Positions 45,301 to 55,787 of a DNA stretch of 64,000 bases are shown here, piece by piece (position 1 is the stretch's first letter; each line of letters starts with the position of its first letter). Position numbers and translations under genes: made by a program. Under the pieces are notes generated by a model. The model did not search any database and was not told the origin of the DNA. It saw nothing but the letters and a program-made list of their open reading frames with translations. Source of the stretch: Enoplolaimus lenunculus (taxonomy: Eukaryota; Nematoda; Enoplea; Enoplida; Thoracostomopsidae); contig JASANG010001107.1 in NCBI GenBank assembly GCA_030248215.1, positions 372,001 through 436,000 of the forward strand, given 5' to 3'.

Positions 45301-47364
45301 ATACAACCTCTTCTCTATACGTAAGCATGTTACCAATACTTCAATAAAAACTGATCACCGAAAAGTCGGAATTCCGGCAGCAGAACAGCACTCAGTCGGA
45401 ATCGGAATCCTAATTTTATCGGAATTTTAGCCGGAAGCGATATTCCGTTGGAGCCCTGGTATACATTACTGAAAAGCTATCGTATAGCAGTGAATTTTGT
45501 CCCAGATATACTTTGTGTAAAAATGAATGTTTGGTATTCTGATTTTTGTGGTTTATGAGCGGCAATCATAAAATTATCATCGAAATGCTAAACAATTCAT
45601 GTTTAATGTTTATAGACCAATAGTAATAAGCGGCATGGATGGGCAGTCTCGGTTAGAAACCGAAACCGAGATTGTGATCGAGACCAGAAAAAATGAAATT
45701 TTCAAATAAATTATATTTAATACTTTTTCTCGAACGTAATTTTTTGTTATTTTCATATTTTTTAAACGAGGACAAATCGTGATGGCATTGTTTTTCATGT
45801 GAGCCAATTAAGGATTGTATATAAAAACTGGCCCCGGCGAGTGGGACCAGGCCCCGGCCCGAGGCACCTCCAGTGCCACATATCATAAAGCTGCTTTTTA
45901 TAAGTGGAAACAATATATATTTACATCTTGCTGGGATTACATTTTGTGGTTAGTCAAGCTCAAGTTCTGCCAACAGAAGTTGTGATGAAAAATTTTTTAG
46001 CTGGCAATTAATTTATGTTCAGTAAACATTTTGCAACTCAAATATTTTCAAACAGTGTGCAAACTAAGATGCTACGTATATCCGGTTGCGATAAAAATAT
46101 AATATTCAGGTTCGGTAACCGGGTAAATTAATATACAATGAAACTCTGTAGACCCTCCTTAAAATTCCCTACCACCGGTTTTTATTAGAAATGTAACACT
46201 TACTTCAGGTAACGAATCCAATTTTGCGTTGTCTTGTGTAATGTTCACAACAACAGCTGTTTTAAATCGCCGATCGTGACTACTGTTGTATGGTGTAAAT
46301 GAGTATATACTCGATCTTGTTGCATCCGATTGCAAGGCGTCAGGTATTTTAATATCGCTGCTGCAATGTTGTGTGGTTGAAAAATTCGCACGAGGGTAAT
46401 AATTAATATTACTTAAGCAATACTGAGCCCCGTGCGACGATTTTTCGCATGAAACACCTATATGCGGCGAATTTACTTGCGTGAATATCGTTGGGGGACA
46501 AAATTTTATTTGGGACGAGACGGAGTTATAGTTGGTATAAAAAGTATCACAATTTTGTTGGGTACCCACACTTAAATTGTGATGTTTTGAGTGGATAATT
46601 GACGCGCTGTGTTCACCTGACAGCAAAGTTTGCTTTATAGGTTTCTGTTCTAATATTTTACGTTTTTGTGAAATAGGAAAACGCACTGCTGTTATGCTTG
46701 CGGACGGAACATTTGACGCAGAACAATAGGTTTTGCCTCTGCTACAGATTACAGAGGAAAAAGGAATTAACAGCGATGGAGAAAATGGAGACGTTTCGAT
46801 TTCCTTCGTTCCACTATCGTTCAGCTGTAAATATGAAGTTGTTATTGGCTTCAGTAAATTTTCGGATCGATCGGCCAAATTAACGCTGAAACGACGTGAC
46901 TTTCGAGGAAAGTTAAGTATGGGTGAATCCGAAGTGCAAACGTTGGTATTGATATTAGCAGCTGCAAAATGACGTTCTTCAAATGCAGTCACTCCCGACT
47001 CGGTGCTCAAATGAAATGGTGGAAAACAGTTAACGTAATTATGCTTAACAGTTATATTCGATGTGTGTACAGTAGTCTCTGATCTATCACTGTTGTCACT
47101 TTGCTTCGACACAACATTCACATTATGACTATCACGTAAACTGTTCTTAGCATCAAAGACTTGGTTTTTACTCGCGAACGATTTGTTTAAAGTAATGCAG
47201 CAAGGTGTATACTGATCAATATTATACAAGGCGTTTAATACGTTCCGTGTAGATGAGATATCGCTGACAGTATGCTTGCCTTTATTAAAATGTGTACCAG
47301 ATTTGAAATTACTTGCCGACTTTGGTTCTTGAACACATGTTAAGTCGACAACACCTTTACTCAT
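33372..47364 (-). CDS. SAP130: SAP130, Sin3/HDAC corepressor subunit, greatly enlarged
   Basis: SAP130 is a nuclear scaffold of the Sin3-histone deacetylase complex, binding through its C-terminal domain. Minus-strand coding exons: 47364-46204, 44455-43918, 43499-43290, 42233-41695, 40392-37256, 36882-36615 and 34661-33372. All have GT-AG borders and compatible phases, giving 2,380 codons. Family signs are RPNILRRPRG (about residue 1128; human RPSILRK), CSPRKRARKQ (about 1456; human ASPRKKPRKQ), PRISMLCNYNISWKPKAAHF then KYDHVRKRVERR and DLANK across the exon 5/6 junction (human PPITLLRHYRNPWKAAYHHF...YSDVRVKEEKK..IAN), and SFEQINTCIVREQG...KRGHRKR near the end. The rest is Ser/Asn/Thr-rich low complexity with a poly-Ser/Asp patch near 37660-37710. 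The start at 47364 (MSKGVVDL) is 23 nt inside an exon with acceptor at 47388-47389, so a 5' non-coding exon lies further right. Exon joining is by sequence only. Confidence 0.84.
34824..35113. mobile_element. Type C element in SAP130 intron 6
   Basis: Starts CAGTGTGCGACCGGATATCC with GGTTCCGGTTTAATATCCGG following, and ends CCGGTAAATCAATATC...GGTGGCACCCTG. The interior shares AATATCATAAAACTGC with the fragment at 11750. No clear flanking duplication. Confidence 0.6.
35351..36519. mobile_element. Type I element (GGAATCGG ends), split by a G-rich element
   Basis: Starts CAGTGTGCAAAAAGGAACTGG and ends CGGAGTTCCGGTTGCTCCCTG. The interior (GGTGTCTCTTGGCTCGCAAG, ATAAGTTAACTTATC) is related to 42801-43145 and 47435-47600. 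It is split at about 35722 by the element at 35723-36473. Lies in SAP130 intron 6. Confidence 0.55.
35723..36473. mobile_element. Element with GGCTTCTCCAC ends and G-rich subterminal repeats, copy 1
   Basis: Ends are (C)AGGCTT...CTTCTCCAC and GTGGAGAAGCCAG. Next to both ends lie runs such as CCGGGGGGAG, CTGGGGGGCAGC and AATTCGCCGGGGGCC. The core (TTCCAACTCAACGTAAGATT, ATAAGGCTCAGGCGGGC, ACGTTTTAACATTGAAAATT) is the reverse complement of 57317-58046. Confidence 0.75.
40484..40775. mobile_element. Type F element (GATGTGCCGATAC ends) in SAP130 intron 4
   Basis: Left end TAGTGATGTGCCGATACTAA then GCCGATGCCGATTTCC; right side TGCCGATAATCGGCAC. Short non-coding element in the intron between exons 40392 and 41695. 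Confidence 0.55.
41121..41661. mobile_element. Type I-like element in SAP130 intron 4
   Basis: Starts CAGGGTTCAACCGGAATTCC and ends AATCCGGCTGCATCCTG. It lies 33 bp from the exon 4 end at 41695. Interior AT-rich, non-coding. Confidence 0.55.
42698..43273. mobile_element. Type F element with nested type I element in SAP130 intron 3
   Basis: Outer ends TAGGGATGTGGCGATTAATC and GGTATCGGCACATCCCTA. Inside, 42801-43145 is a type I copy (CAGGGTGCAACCG...GGTCGCATCCTG) with GCAATCGGAATCGGAACTCG. The outer right end comes within 16 bp of the exon 3 donor at 43289 of SAP130. Confidence 0.68.
44699..44823. mobile_element. 125-bp internally deleted type A element
   Basis: Both ends are intact: CAGGGTGCAACCGTAATTAT at the left and GGAATTCCGGTTGCTCCCTG at the right. 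Between them only ACCGGAACCGGGAAACAAAA and TTACCGAAAAATTCATTTA remain. A typical MITE-like deletion derivative, in SAP130 intron 1. Confidence 0.72.
45060..45880. other. Decayed type D end and type E-like patch in SAP130 intron 1
   Basis: 45110-45458 has GGAATCGGAATT repeats and ends CCGTTGGAGCCCTGG, a type D right end. 45637-45690 (GATGGGCAGTCTCGGTTAG) is a type E start that breaks off. 45830-45875 is a CCCCGGC-rich patch. Confidence 0.4.
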
Positions 47365-47434
47365 AGCATATGCACAAAACTGGCACCCTGAAAAGAAACA
47401 TTTTACACAAAACCACAAAAACATAACTGGGCTG

Positions 47435-48125
47435 TAGGGTGCAAAGCGGAACTGGATTATCCCGGAGTCGGAACCGCATTGACAAATATATATCATGTTG
47501 ATTTAGAATGTCTGATGGCTGGCAACAATTTTTAAAAAGGTTGCGTGAACATGTTAGCGATTATTTTTGGTTCTGAAAAGCTAATCTACCATCAATTATT
47601 GATAGTTAACTCATCGAAAACAATGCGATCAAGGTGCAACCGGAATTATAAAATACCGGAAACGGAACCGGAAAGTTAAAATAACACCGGAACCGGAAAC
47701 CAAAAAATTCTCGTTACCGAAAAATGCATTTTAACGCTATTTTGCCGCTTTTTACGGCGAAAACACACCATTTAGGATGCGAAAATCCTGAAACAAATGC
47801 AGTAGATAGAAACGTATGATCAATTATAAAGTATGACAGAAATTGAAACTTTTGGCAATACACGCTTAGACAATTTTAGAAAAATAGGTTAATATGCAAA
47901 GTTTTCTTAAATTTCGAACGAGAAAAATTTTCAGTACCGAAAATACCGGAAAATTTCGGAAAAAATACTGGATTTTTTACCGGAACCGGATAGTGAAAAA
48001 TTCCGAATTTCTCTACCGGAACCGGAATTCCGGTTGCACCCTGAATGTGATAAACACAGATTTTCTATACAACGTATCACAACAATTAAGATTAAAATTA
48101 AACAAAATTCCGATTCCGATCAGTG
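47435..48125. mobile_element. Type I element upstream of SAP130, split by a type A element
   Basis: Starts TAGGGTGCAAAGCGGAACTGG, with TCTGATGGCTGGCAACAATT as in 35480-35510, and resumes after 48043 with CAACGTATCACAACAATTAA and ATTCCGATTCCGATCAG. The right end is missing. Confidence 0.55.
47630..48043 (+). mobile_element. Type A hAT-like element, near full length
   Basis: Starts CAAGGTGCAACCGGAATT and ends ACCGGAATTCCGGTTGCACCCTG in two overlapping blocks. Flanked by AATGCGAT (47622-47629) and AATGTGAT (48044-48051), an 8-bp duplication with one change. At 414 bp this is the best full-length type A copy in the window. Confidence 0.82.
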
Positions 48126-48225
48126 GCCTAAGCCAAAGGTTTGCAAAGTGTTTAAGTGACATTTACGTATAGCTTAACATCTCCCGGCGTTGCATTTTTG
48201 AAACCTTAAAATGACCCTATTCCAC

Positions 48226-48732
48226 TATTCTTTGTGGTTTGTAAACCGAGACTAAAGAGGTGATACGGCGATAAGCAATCACAAAAATTTTCCTTATATC
48301 GAACGTATTGGTGTATAGGCATCTTTTTTAAAAAATATGGGTCATCCGCATTAATAATGTCACGCGCTAAGTTAAAAAATTTTCCAGTCTATTCGGTTTG
48401 CCCGGGAGCAACGACAACAGTATAGCTCTGCATTAGGGATTGCACAGAGGGTATTTTGAGACAGTGGGATTTGCCCCGAGCCTGTTGGAAGGGTATGGCG
48501 ATGCAGCCAAGTGAAATAAAGTAAAAAATAAATTTTGGCGGCGATTTATCGGTTTAATTTTATGAAGCGGCAATTCAAAAGATATATAAAATATTCAAAA
48601 GTTTTGTTAAAAAAATCTTATTATTTTCGGTAACGGTTAAAAATTTACCGCGCCCGACACTAAAAGTCGCGGTCTCGGCAGGTTGGATCTCGATCTCGGT
48701 CTCGCTTTTTTGACCGAGACCGCCCATCCCTG
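48226..48732. mobile_element. Type E hAT-derived element, left-truncated
   Basis: Ends GACCGAGACCGCCCATCCCTG. The interior GATAAGCAATCACAAAAATT, CCGAGCCTGTTGGAAGGGTA and GGCGGCGATTTATCGGTTTA matches the reverse complement of 62640-63070. The left end is missing. Confidence 0.65.
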
Positions 48733-48881
48733 GCTACAGCCACCTTAAATCAATATTATATTTGTTCATACAAATTATTCGTGCAGTCACAAAACTTGTA
48801 GTTCCGATTCCGGTATAATCTAGTTCCGCTTTGCATATTCAAACAGCTCCATGGCAGATGGCATATTGTACAAATGATGCT

Positions 48882-49351
48882 CAGGGATGGGCGGCCTCGG
48901 CCTCGGTCATTTGGCTGCTCTCGTTCTCGGTCTCAGTCTCGGTCATTTGGCTGGTCTCGGTCTCGGTCATTTGGCTGGTCTCGGTCTCGGTCATTTGGCT
49001 GGCCTCGGTCTCGGTCATTTGGCTGGTCTCGGTCTGGCTCTTTTCAGTCTAGGTTTGGAAGCCGATACCAAACAGGTAAAAAAGCGATAAGCAATCACAA
49101 AAATTTTCCTTCGATAGCAGCTTTGGCTAGGAAGCACTTGCGCATTTCGCATACCAACACAGACAGCGAACGATTGTGGAAAACCCCTACCTTGGCGGCG
49201 TTTTATTAGTTTAATTGTATGAAACGGCAATTCAGAGCGATAAAAACATTTAAAACTTTTGTTAAAGAATCTTATTTTTATTTTCGGTACGTGACGGTTA
49301 CAAATTGTCCGAGACCTTGGAATCGGTACGTTGGGTCTCGGTCGCGCTTTT
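48882..49351 (+). mobile_element. Type E hAT-derived element with transposase C-terminal remnant
   Basis: Starts CAGGGATGGGCGGCCTCGG. At about 49080-49190 the plus strand reads KKAISNHKNFPSIAALARKH then LRISHTNTDSERLW, the conserved hAT dimerisation-domain pattern (P.IA.LARKYL.I..T...SER.FS). The expected right end (CCGCCCATCCCTG) is missing, sequence fading after GGTCTCGGTCGCGCTTTT. This and 62557-63172 tie the short families to hAT. Confidence 0.7.
48898..49040 (+). repeat. 24-bp minisatellite in the type E end
   Basis: About five copies of GGTCTCGGTCTCGGTCATTT + GGCT, expanded within the terminal CTCGGT-rich region of the element. Being a multiple of three it keeps three frames open, which are not genes. 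Confidence 0.85.
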
Positions 49352-51311
49352 AATTCGAAATAAAACATGAACAACATTTGCATACAATCACACAGAACAA
49401 TCAGAAACAGACCCATATCGTAACAATTCTAGAATTGTTGCAACTCTAATAAAAATAAAATAATAATTGTAAGACTCTGTATGTAAAAAGTACGGGCTCC
49501 GAAAATTTTTAGTTCTGATTCCAGACGTAATATCCGGCGCCAGCCGCATAATTTACTGCGCAGTTCCGTTATGTTTTAGTAGCCAGTGGTACCCTGGTGT
49601 GCATACATACGCCTGCGGTTAAATTTTCTGATATAGGCACAAGTGAAATCACCGCTCCGTGACGATCGGGTGGTAAAAAATCCTGCGTGAGCTGTGCCAG
49701 GCAAATGTACAGCTCTAATCTGCAAATCTATAGGCCATGAGCACGAGTATTAGAAGTTTGATTTCGTAGATTAATGCAACTCCCCGACAATCACAACTGC
49801 TAATCTCGCAAGTTTTAATTTTATTAGCTAACATAACAACATTTCAGCCGCAGAATAAGCCAATACTATTTGAAATTTTATTCTGAAGAAACTTCAACAT
49901 ATTTTAATAATTTAACCTTGTGTAAAAGCTGAAATTTTTTGCACAAAACGGAACATCGAAGAACTTGTAAAAAATAAGTACGCTAACTAGATCAATCTCT
50001 TTTCATGTTTGCAGAGCATCGCATAAGGTTGGCAAAAATATATTGCTGACTTCAAATGTCTCAACATTGAAACGATGAAATGAAATACAGCAGAAAATCC
50101 TTGCATCGAATAATGGTGTGCCAAATATGGAATGGGCCGAACATTGAACGGAGACAATATGATGCGCAAATCATTAAAATTACGAACTTCATTTAACTGC
50201 ATATTTATACACAGGTTTATATAGACACTACCGGGTGAAGTGCACAGTTATGACTTAAATCGACCTTTGACTTGATTTGTTTTAGACTTAAAGCCCACTA
50301 CAGGCTTAAGATGGAGGAGCACAGTTTCGATGAAAGCCCAATTCTCGTTTGAGCTGTTTAGTAAATAGCAAATAAAAGGCCAAAAATTGGTTCGGGTCCA
50401 ACCCAGAGAATTAATAGTTGCCCAACTTAACAACGATCCTAAAAATTACACATGTCAAGTGTTTTAAGTGTAACTCTACTTAAGTTGCTGTGGCATAGTC
50501 AGCACATTTGCCAAACAGTAATCTGTGAACGTTGAAGCAGGTGTTATTTGACTAGCTATCTTTGTTCAGGGCGACTACGGCTGACATGTTTAAATGTCTG
50601 TCAACTTCTATATTTGTAACTTCAAGTCCTAAATGAGCATTTGTTTGAAATTGTTATATAAATCGACAACTCGTGTTAGCGTGGTTGCAGAAACCTGCAG
50701 ACTTACCATTCTGAGTTTGAGACATTTTTACTGGGCGTTTTCCGTACTAAAATACGTGTTGTACTGGCAGTTAACTTGTAAGTTTAAGTTGATTTCTCAT
50801 TTACGTCGCCATACAACAGATATAGCTGCCAACAAATTAATTGCGTATCCAGTCATAGAGTTATCCGCTGGGTATGCACATTCGGTTTTGGTAAATATTC
50901 AATTCAATGAACATGCACTGTTGGGCGACTCTATATATAAACTTTATGCTACAAATTTAGATGCTATATCCGGTACCACTGGTTCCGGTGAAAATCCATT
51001 ATCCAGTTGCGGTATCCGATAAATTGATATCCGGTTGCTCTCTGGTTATCCGCACTTTGCTGGGTAAATATCCGAGTGTAGAATAGCCGAGTCGGATGTT
51101 GATGTTTTGCAGGAAGCATTTTTGTTCCAATGAACGAAACTCGAACAGACCAAACTACCAAACTGTGAATCGTTTTCAAGAAACCTTGGTGCCGGCTTTG
51201 GACTGACCACGGTTAAGTCATGACCTTGAGACAACTCCTAAATGATATGCGAATTCTTTGCTCCTGTTTGTGGACAGGATTTCAGGAATCCCACCAGCAT
51301 GGAGTGGACTT
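49352..51311. other. Intergenic with decayed element ends
   Basis: 49500-49595 and 50970-51046 carry CCGG-rich decayed ends (for example ATATCCGGTACC...TTCCGG to ATATCCGGTTGCTCTCTGG, type C-like). A 129-codon frame at 50633-51022 partly overlaps this repeat and has no recognisable similarity. No gene seen. Confidence 0.4.
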
Positions 51312-52167
51312 TATCGGTTTCAGCATTTTTTCACCTTCCGGTTCCGGTAAAATTTTACCGGAATTAAAATTTCCGGTATTAAAATTTGGTCGGTGGAAAG
51401 TAAGATATTGTATTAAAAAATGACGACAAAAATTACGTGTATAGATTTCATTAGTAGTATAGTAAGCAAACCTTGACAATCGCAGAAATAACACCGTAGA
51501 AGGTAGATTTCGCTTCCGTGAGTTACACAAATCTAAAATACAGCAGATAAAGTGAATACGTGTCTCCAACCAGGGTGCGACCGGATATTCGGCTCCGGTT
51601 TACTATCCGGCAAAAAACCCGCATCCGGTATCCGGTACAAACCTACCGGATACCGGATTTCGGTGGTTATTTCATAAATCTCAAATTATTGCAAATTATA
51701 TTGTGAGATGTTACGTTTTGAGTTTTATTACATGTAAGTATACGGTAGTCCAACAAAACCGATAAGGTATTCGAGCATACTTTGATTGTCCGAATATGGT
51801 TTGGTTAGTAACGTGGCGATTAGGGTGGGAATTTGTAAGATACACAGTACCTATTTTGCTGGGATATTTCGGTGAGTTTTCTTTATGTGAACGCAATATT
51901 CCCTTTGCTAAAGATAAATTAACATTTACTGACGCATTAACGTGCTAAAAATTGATTTATTTAAAAAACACACTATCCGGTTCCGGTGAAAAAATCTATC
52001 CGGATCCGGTTCCGGTATCCGGTTTTTTGCGATCCGGTCGCACCGTGTCTCCAACTAGGGTTATTTCACCAAAAATTTTGCAAAAAAAAAGAAAATTAAA
52101 ATGAATTCTTCGGTGGCGTGTATTTTTCCGTTTCCGGTACTTTTTCAAAGTCCGGTTCCGATTGTTT
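51312..52167 (-). mobile_element. Type B element, reversed, split by a type C element
   Basis: Reverse type B sequence (CAGCATTTTTTCACCTTCCGG, then AAAATTTTACCGG and the interior) runs to 51562, where CGTGTCTCCAAC is interrupted. It resumes at 52056 with TAGGGTTATTTCACCAAAAA. Outer ends are decayed. Confidence 0.6.
51571..52047. mobile_element. Type C hAT-like element with perfect 8-bp target duplication
   Basis: Starts CAGGGTGCGACCGGATATTC and ends TTGCGATCCGGTCGCACCGTG. Flanked exactly by TCTCCAAC at 51563-51570 and 52048-52055, inserted in the type B copy. Confidence 0.85.
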
Positions 52168-52430
52168 GAGGTGAATTAAAATTAAATTGTTAGTTTAGAT
52201 TTTTCATTTTACTTACGTATCAAAATACAAACGCTTCTTGGCTTGCCTAGGAATACGATAAAAGCAGGTGGTAGGTTTTTAGCTAATACTGAAGCAAGGT
52301 GCCGCTGTCGTTTTTTGACGGATTTTAAACAGAGCCGAATGTTTGGACGATCACTGCGAATCCAAAAACCGAATCCAACAATGTTCGGCAATTCGTTTTT
52401 AAGCAATAAAATTTTTAAATAACTTGTTAT

Positions 52431-52775
52431 CAGGGTGCAACAGGAATTACAGTTTAGCAGAACCAAAACCGGAAAATGAAAAATACATGCCACCGAAAAG
52501 TTCATTTTCATTTTCTTTTTTGCAATATTATTACGTAGTGAAATAACTCTTAGTCGGAGATAGGTATTAGTCTACATTTTGATTGTTTATTTTCGGCGAT
52601 TGTCCAGGTTTATATAAGTACAATACGAATGAAGTCTATTTAATTTTTATCGTCATTTTTAGTAAAATATCTTAATTTGCACACTACTTAATACAGAAAA
52701 AATTTTAATTCCATTAAAAATTTACCGAAACCGGAAGGTCAAAAATTAGCGAACCGAAATTTTGATTGCACCCTG
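52431..52775 (+). mobile_element. Type B hAT-like element with perfect 8-bp target duplication
   Basis: Starts CAGGGTGCAACAGGAATTAC and ends AATTTTGATTGCACCCTG. Flanked exactly by CTTGTTAT (52423-52430 and 52776-52783). More diverged inside than the copies at 18940 and 55121. Confidence 0.83.
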
Positions 52776-52783
52776 CTTGTTAT

Positions 52784-54879
52784 ATAAATCAATATTTTTG
52801 TTTCACGTCACCAATCTCAGAACTGAGGTCGGACACGAATGTTGACGTTTAGAAGTTATGCTGTTAGTATTGCATTTGATATTCTGGAACAAATTATTGA
52901 TATAACTGAAATTTGCACATGCAAGATTCGGATACGGCAAATTAACAATGGATTCGGATTAGGTCAAATCGTGGATTCGGTTCCATGGTTCCAACTGGGA
53001 ATAAAATTTGCCGGAATAGGAACCGGAATGGAATTTTTTTAGATCAGGAACAGGAACCGCAATTTAGAATAGAGTGCGAAATGTTTTCTCCTTACCAAGA
53101 TAGGATTTGCCGTCCGGTTTCTTCAAATCAGCTATATGTGCTTGAAAAACGCATTAGGCTGCAAGTTTATTTTTTATCGTAGGCTATATAAACAAGTAAT
53201 ATTATATATACGTAATCAATCGTTATTAAATATCTCTATAAGTAAAAGTTTTCAGGTACATAATTTGGTCCGCGCGATAAACAATGTTGTATAATGCAAA
53301 CTGTAGAAGAGCTAAATGAGCATTTCAGAAACTACAGTTATATTCATGGGTATGTATATTTGTAATTTTTATGCGTGATTCTTAACAATAATATATATAT
53401 TCGAACATCAACTTCTTGCTATCTACGTAGCTTGGATGGCAAACGTGTTCTGTAAGAAGGCCCCGAGTTTAAATCTCTGCTTGATTATATTCATGCGAAA
53501 GAGTTAAAATGTTAGCGTCAGGCCTTTTTACATGTCATCTTGTTTAATTTGTACACACAGTACAGTGTTTGAATGCTAAGGGATGCATTTTAAACTGCAA
53601 GTTTTAATAAATATCGGGTGCCAGCAGGAAGTAAATTATGCCGGAACATGTTCAGAAACAGGAATTGAATTTCTTTGCAGGAACAGGAACCGGAACTTGA
53701 AAGAATTGTTATTACCGAATTACTGTTGGAGTTTTTAGAAAACGTTCCAAAAATGACTTAAGCGAATTTTCTGCTATTTCATTATCAAGTTTTGCGCAAA
53801 GCCAACAGAAACAATTTATTAACAAAATTCAAATACACGAACAGAAACAGGAATTGATTTTTGCAGGAATTCTGGCCGGAACGGGTATTCTGGTGGAACC
53901 CTGGTAGATATTATTGTATTAATCCTGCTTTCAACTTTTGGAATCGTCATCAAAAATATGTGAAAACTAACGGGTGATGCATACCAGATTTAGTATTGAA
54001 ACCGGAATGTAAAAAAAATACGAGTTTATAGATACGTATTTTTATTTGCAGGTATCTATTCAGTGAAGCAGATTTCGTGCTGCATCATAAACTTTTACTG
54101 AACGATCACGAACCGATACGGACAATTCAATTTCCGTATTTCTACCGATGGTTTGAGCATATTCAAGCATTGAAGTTGCAAGAGTAAGTAGTGAACTGTT
54201 ATTTCTTATCAGTAATTCAATACATCAGGGTTTTGCTGGATACCGCAAAATACAGCTCCGTAACCTGTGTCAAATGGTACATAATTTGTCTAATTTCTCG
54301 ACAAAAAAATTTTAGGAAACTCATGACTCGAGCGACCTAACAAGTCACACTTGTTATTTGTAAGTATTAAATCCCAAGACACTTTGCTTCTTTTCTGACA
54401 TCACAGCCTCTCAATAGCTGCAAGGCAACCTCGCTAGCAAAACGAGGTTGAATCTAGGCGTATTCTTGCGTTAAGTCATAGGTAAAAGCAAGTTTTCAAT
54501 TTTGAGCGCGCTAACATTGTCCAACCTAGTGAGCGAATAGAGCGAGATGCATATGTAGTTTTACATTAAATCTCGTGGCACAACTTCAATTCAGAAACCC
54601 ATTTATATATTCATATGCTGAAATTTTCACCCATTTCGGATATATGATGTCCTGGCGGACATTTACACACGTGCACTGTTAATGTGTTGCATGCAAATTA
54701 GTTGCATATCATCTAAAAACGCTATTTTATATCATATTTAGTTGCAACATTATATTAAAGAATCGCTTAATATTGTCCCATTTTTCCTATTTTTCTATAA
54801 TTTTCTTCCTGCCTACAATCCTGTTTTAAAGGCTCCAGCTTCCAAAGGTACTTTAAAATAGAGGTGTCTTAAGATTGGG
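52784..54879. other. Intergenic, including a decayed type I element (53615-53903)
   Basis: 53615-53903 starts CGGGTGCCAGCAGGAAGT, has repeated CAGGAACCGGAA/CAGGAATTG words and ends GGTGGAACCCTGG. The rest is AT-rich. No gene recognised. Confidence 0.4.
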
Positions 54880-54950
54880 CTAATATTTTCGCTTAGGCTT
54901 AAGCTTAGTTTTAGACTAATGCTGAAGTTTAGGCTTAGGCTTAGAAATAT
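54880..54950 (-). repeat. Degenerate TTAGGC-like hexamer stretch
   Basis: Contains GCTTAGGCTTAAGCTTAG and GTTTAGGCTTAGGCTTAG. TTAGGC is the nematode telomere unit; two to three perfect units appear among degenerate ones. Confidence 0.5.
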
Positions 54951-55120
54951 CAGTGCGCAAATGGTCATCTTTATCAAGTTTTCCAGCGTTATTGTAACTC
55001 AATAAAGATTGTGAACGTACACGAGTAGAGATACCCTCCCCAGGGGGCTTTAAATACTTGCACGAGCAATTGAAAACATTTACAACACATTTATGACACA
55101 AAAAATACATACGTATGTAT

Positions 55121-55516
55121 CAGGGTGCAACCGGAATTACAATTTACCGGAACCGGAAGCGGAATTTGAAAATTTTACCGGAACCGGAACCGGAAAATGA
55201 AAAATGCATTTCACCAAAAATTTCATTTTAATCTTATTTTTTGCTCTATTATTTGTGAAATAACCTTAGTCGAACATAGGTATTTATTTTATTTGTTGTA
55301 TTTTAGATTTTCATCATCGACTGAAGTGAAATCCACCATCAATGGCTTATATTCGGGGTACAAGTGGCTTTCAAAAGAGATTCTTAAAATTAGCAAAGTT
55401 AAGAAAACGGCCAAATTATAATACCGGAATTTTTAAATCCGGTAAAAATTTACCGCAACCGGAACCGGAAGGTGAAAAAATGCCGGAACCGGAACCGGAA
55501 TTCCGGTTGCACCCTG
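55121..55516 (+). mobile_element. Type B hAT-like element, youngest-looking copy
   Basis: Starts CAGGGTGCAACCGGAATT and ends GGAATTCCGGTTGCACCCTG. Flanked exactly by GTATGTAT (55113-55120 and 55517-55524). The interior differs from 18940-19312 by only a handful of bases over about 300 bp plus small changes in the number of CCGGAA words at the ends. Confidence 0.87.
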
Positions 55517-55787
55517 GTATGTATATAAGTAAGTCAACCAGGCCCATGGCAGTTAGCATAAATGCAACAAGTGAAAATACCTGAGTGGGGGTGTCGATTT
55601 TTTGCTGAAGCATATATATATTTGAGATACCTAAGTTACCGGGGCCAGTTTTTATTGACACGGTATTTTTATCTTGTATAGTATATAGATTGTTTTCCCA
55701 GTTATTTTTATATGTGTTCTAACTTGGCCCCGATTGCTACCAGTTCCCATGGATGGGCGTTTAAAAGAAGTTTCACGTTCCCCCAAG

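Noticed and set aside
48831-49209. Overlapping frames with RSRSFGWSR, GLGHLAGL and SVSVIWLV repeats
   Set aside because: Three-frame products of a 24-bp tandem repeat in a type E element; only the hAT-like tail has meaning.
50633-51022. 129-codon plus-strand frame
   Set aside because: Overlaps a CCGG-rich element end and shows no similarity.
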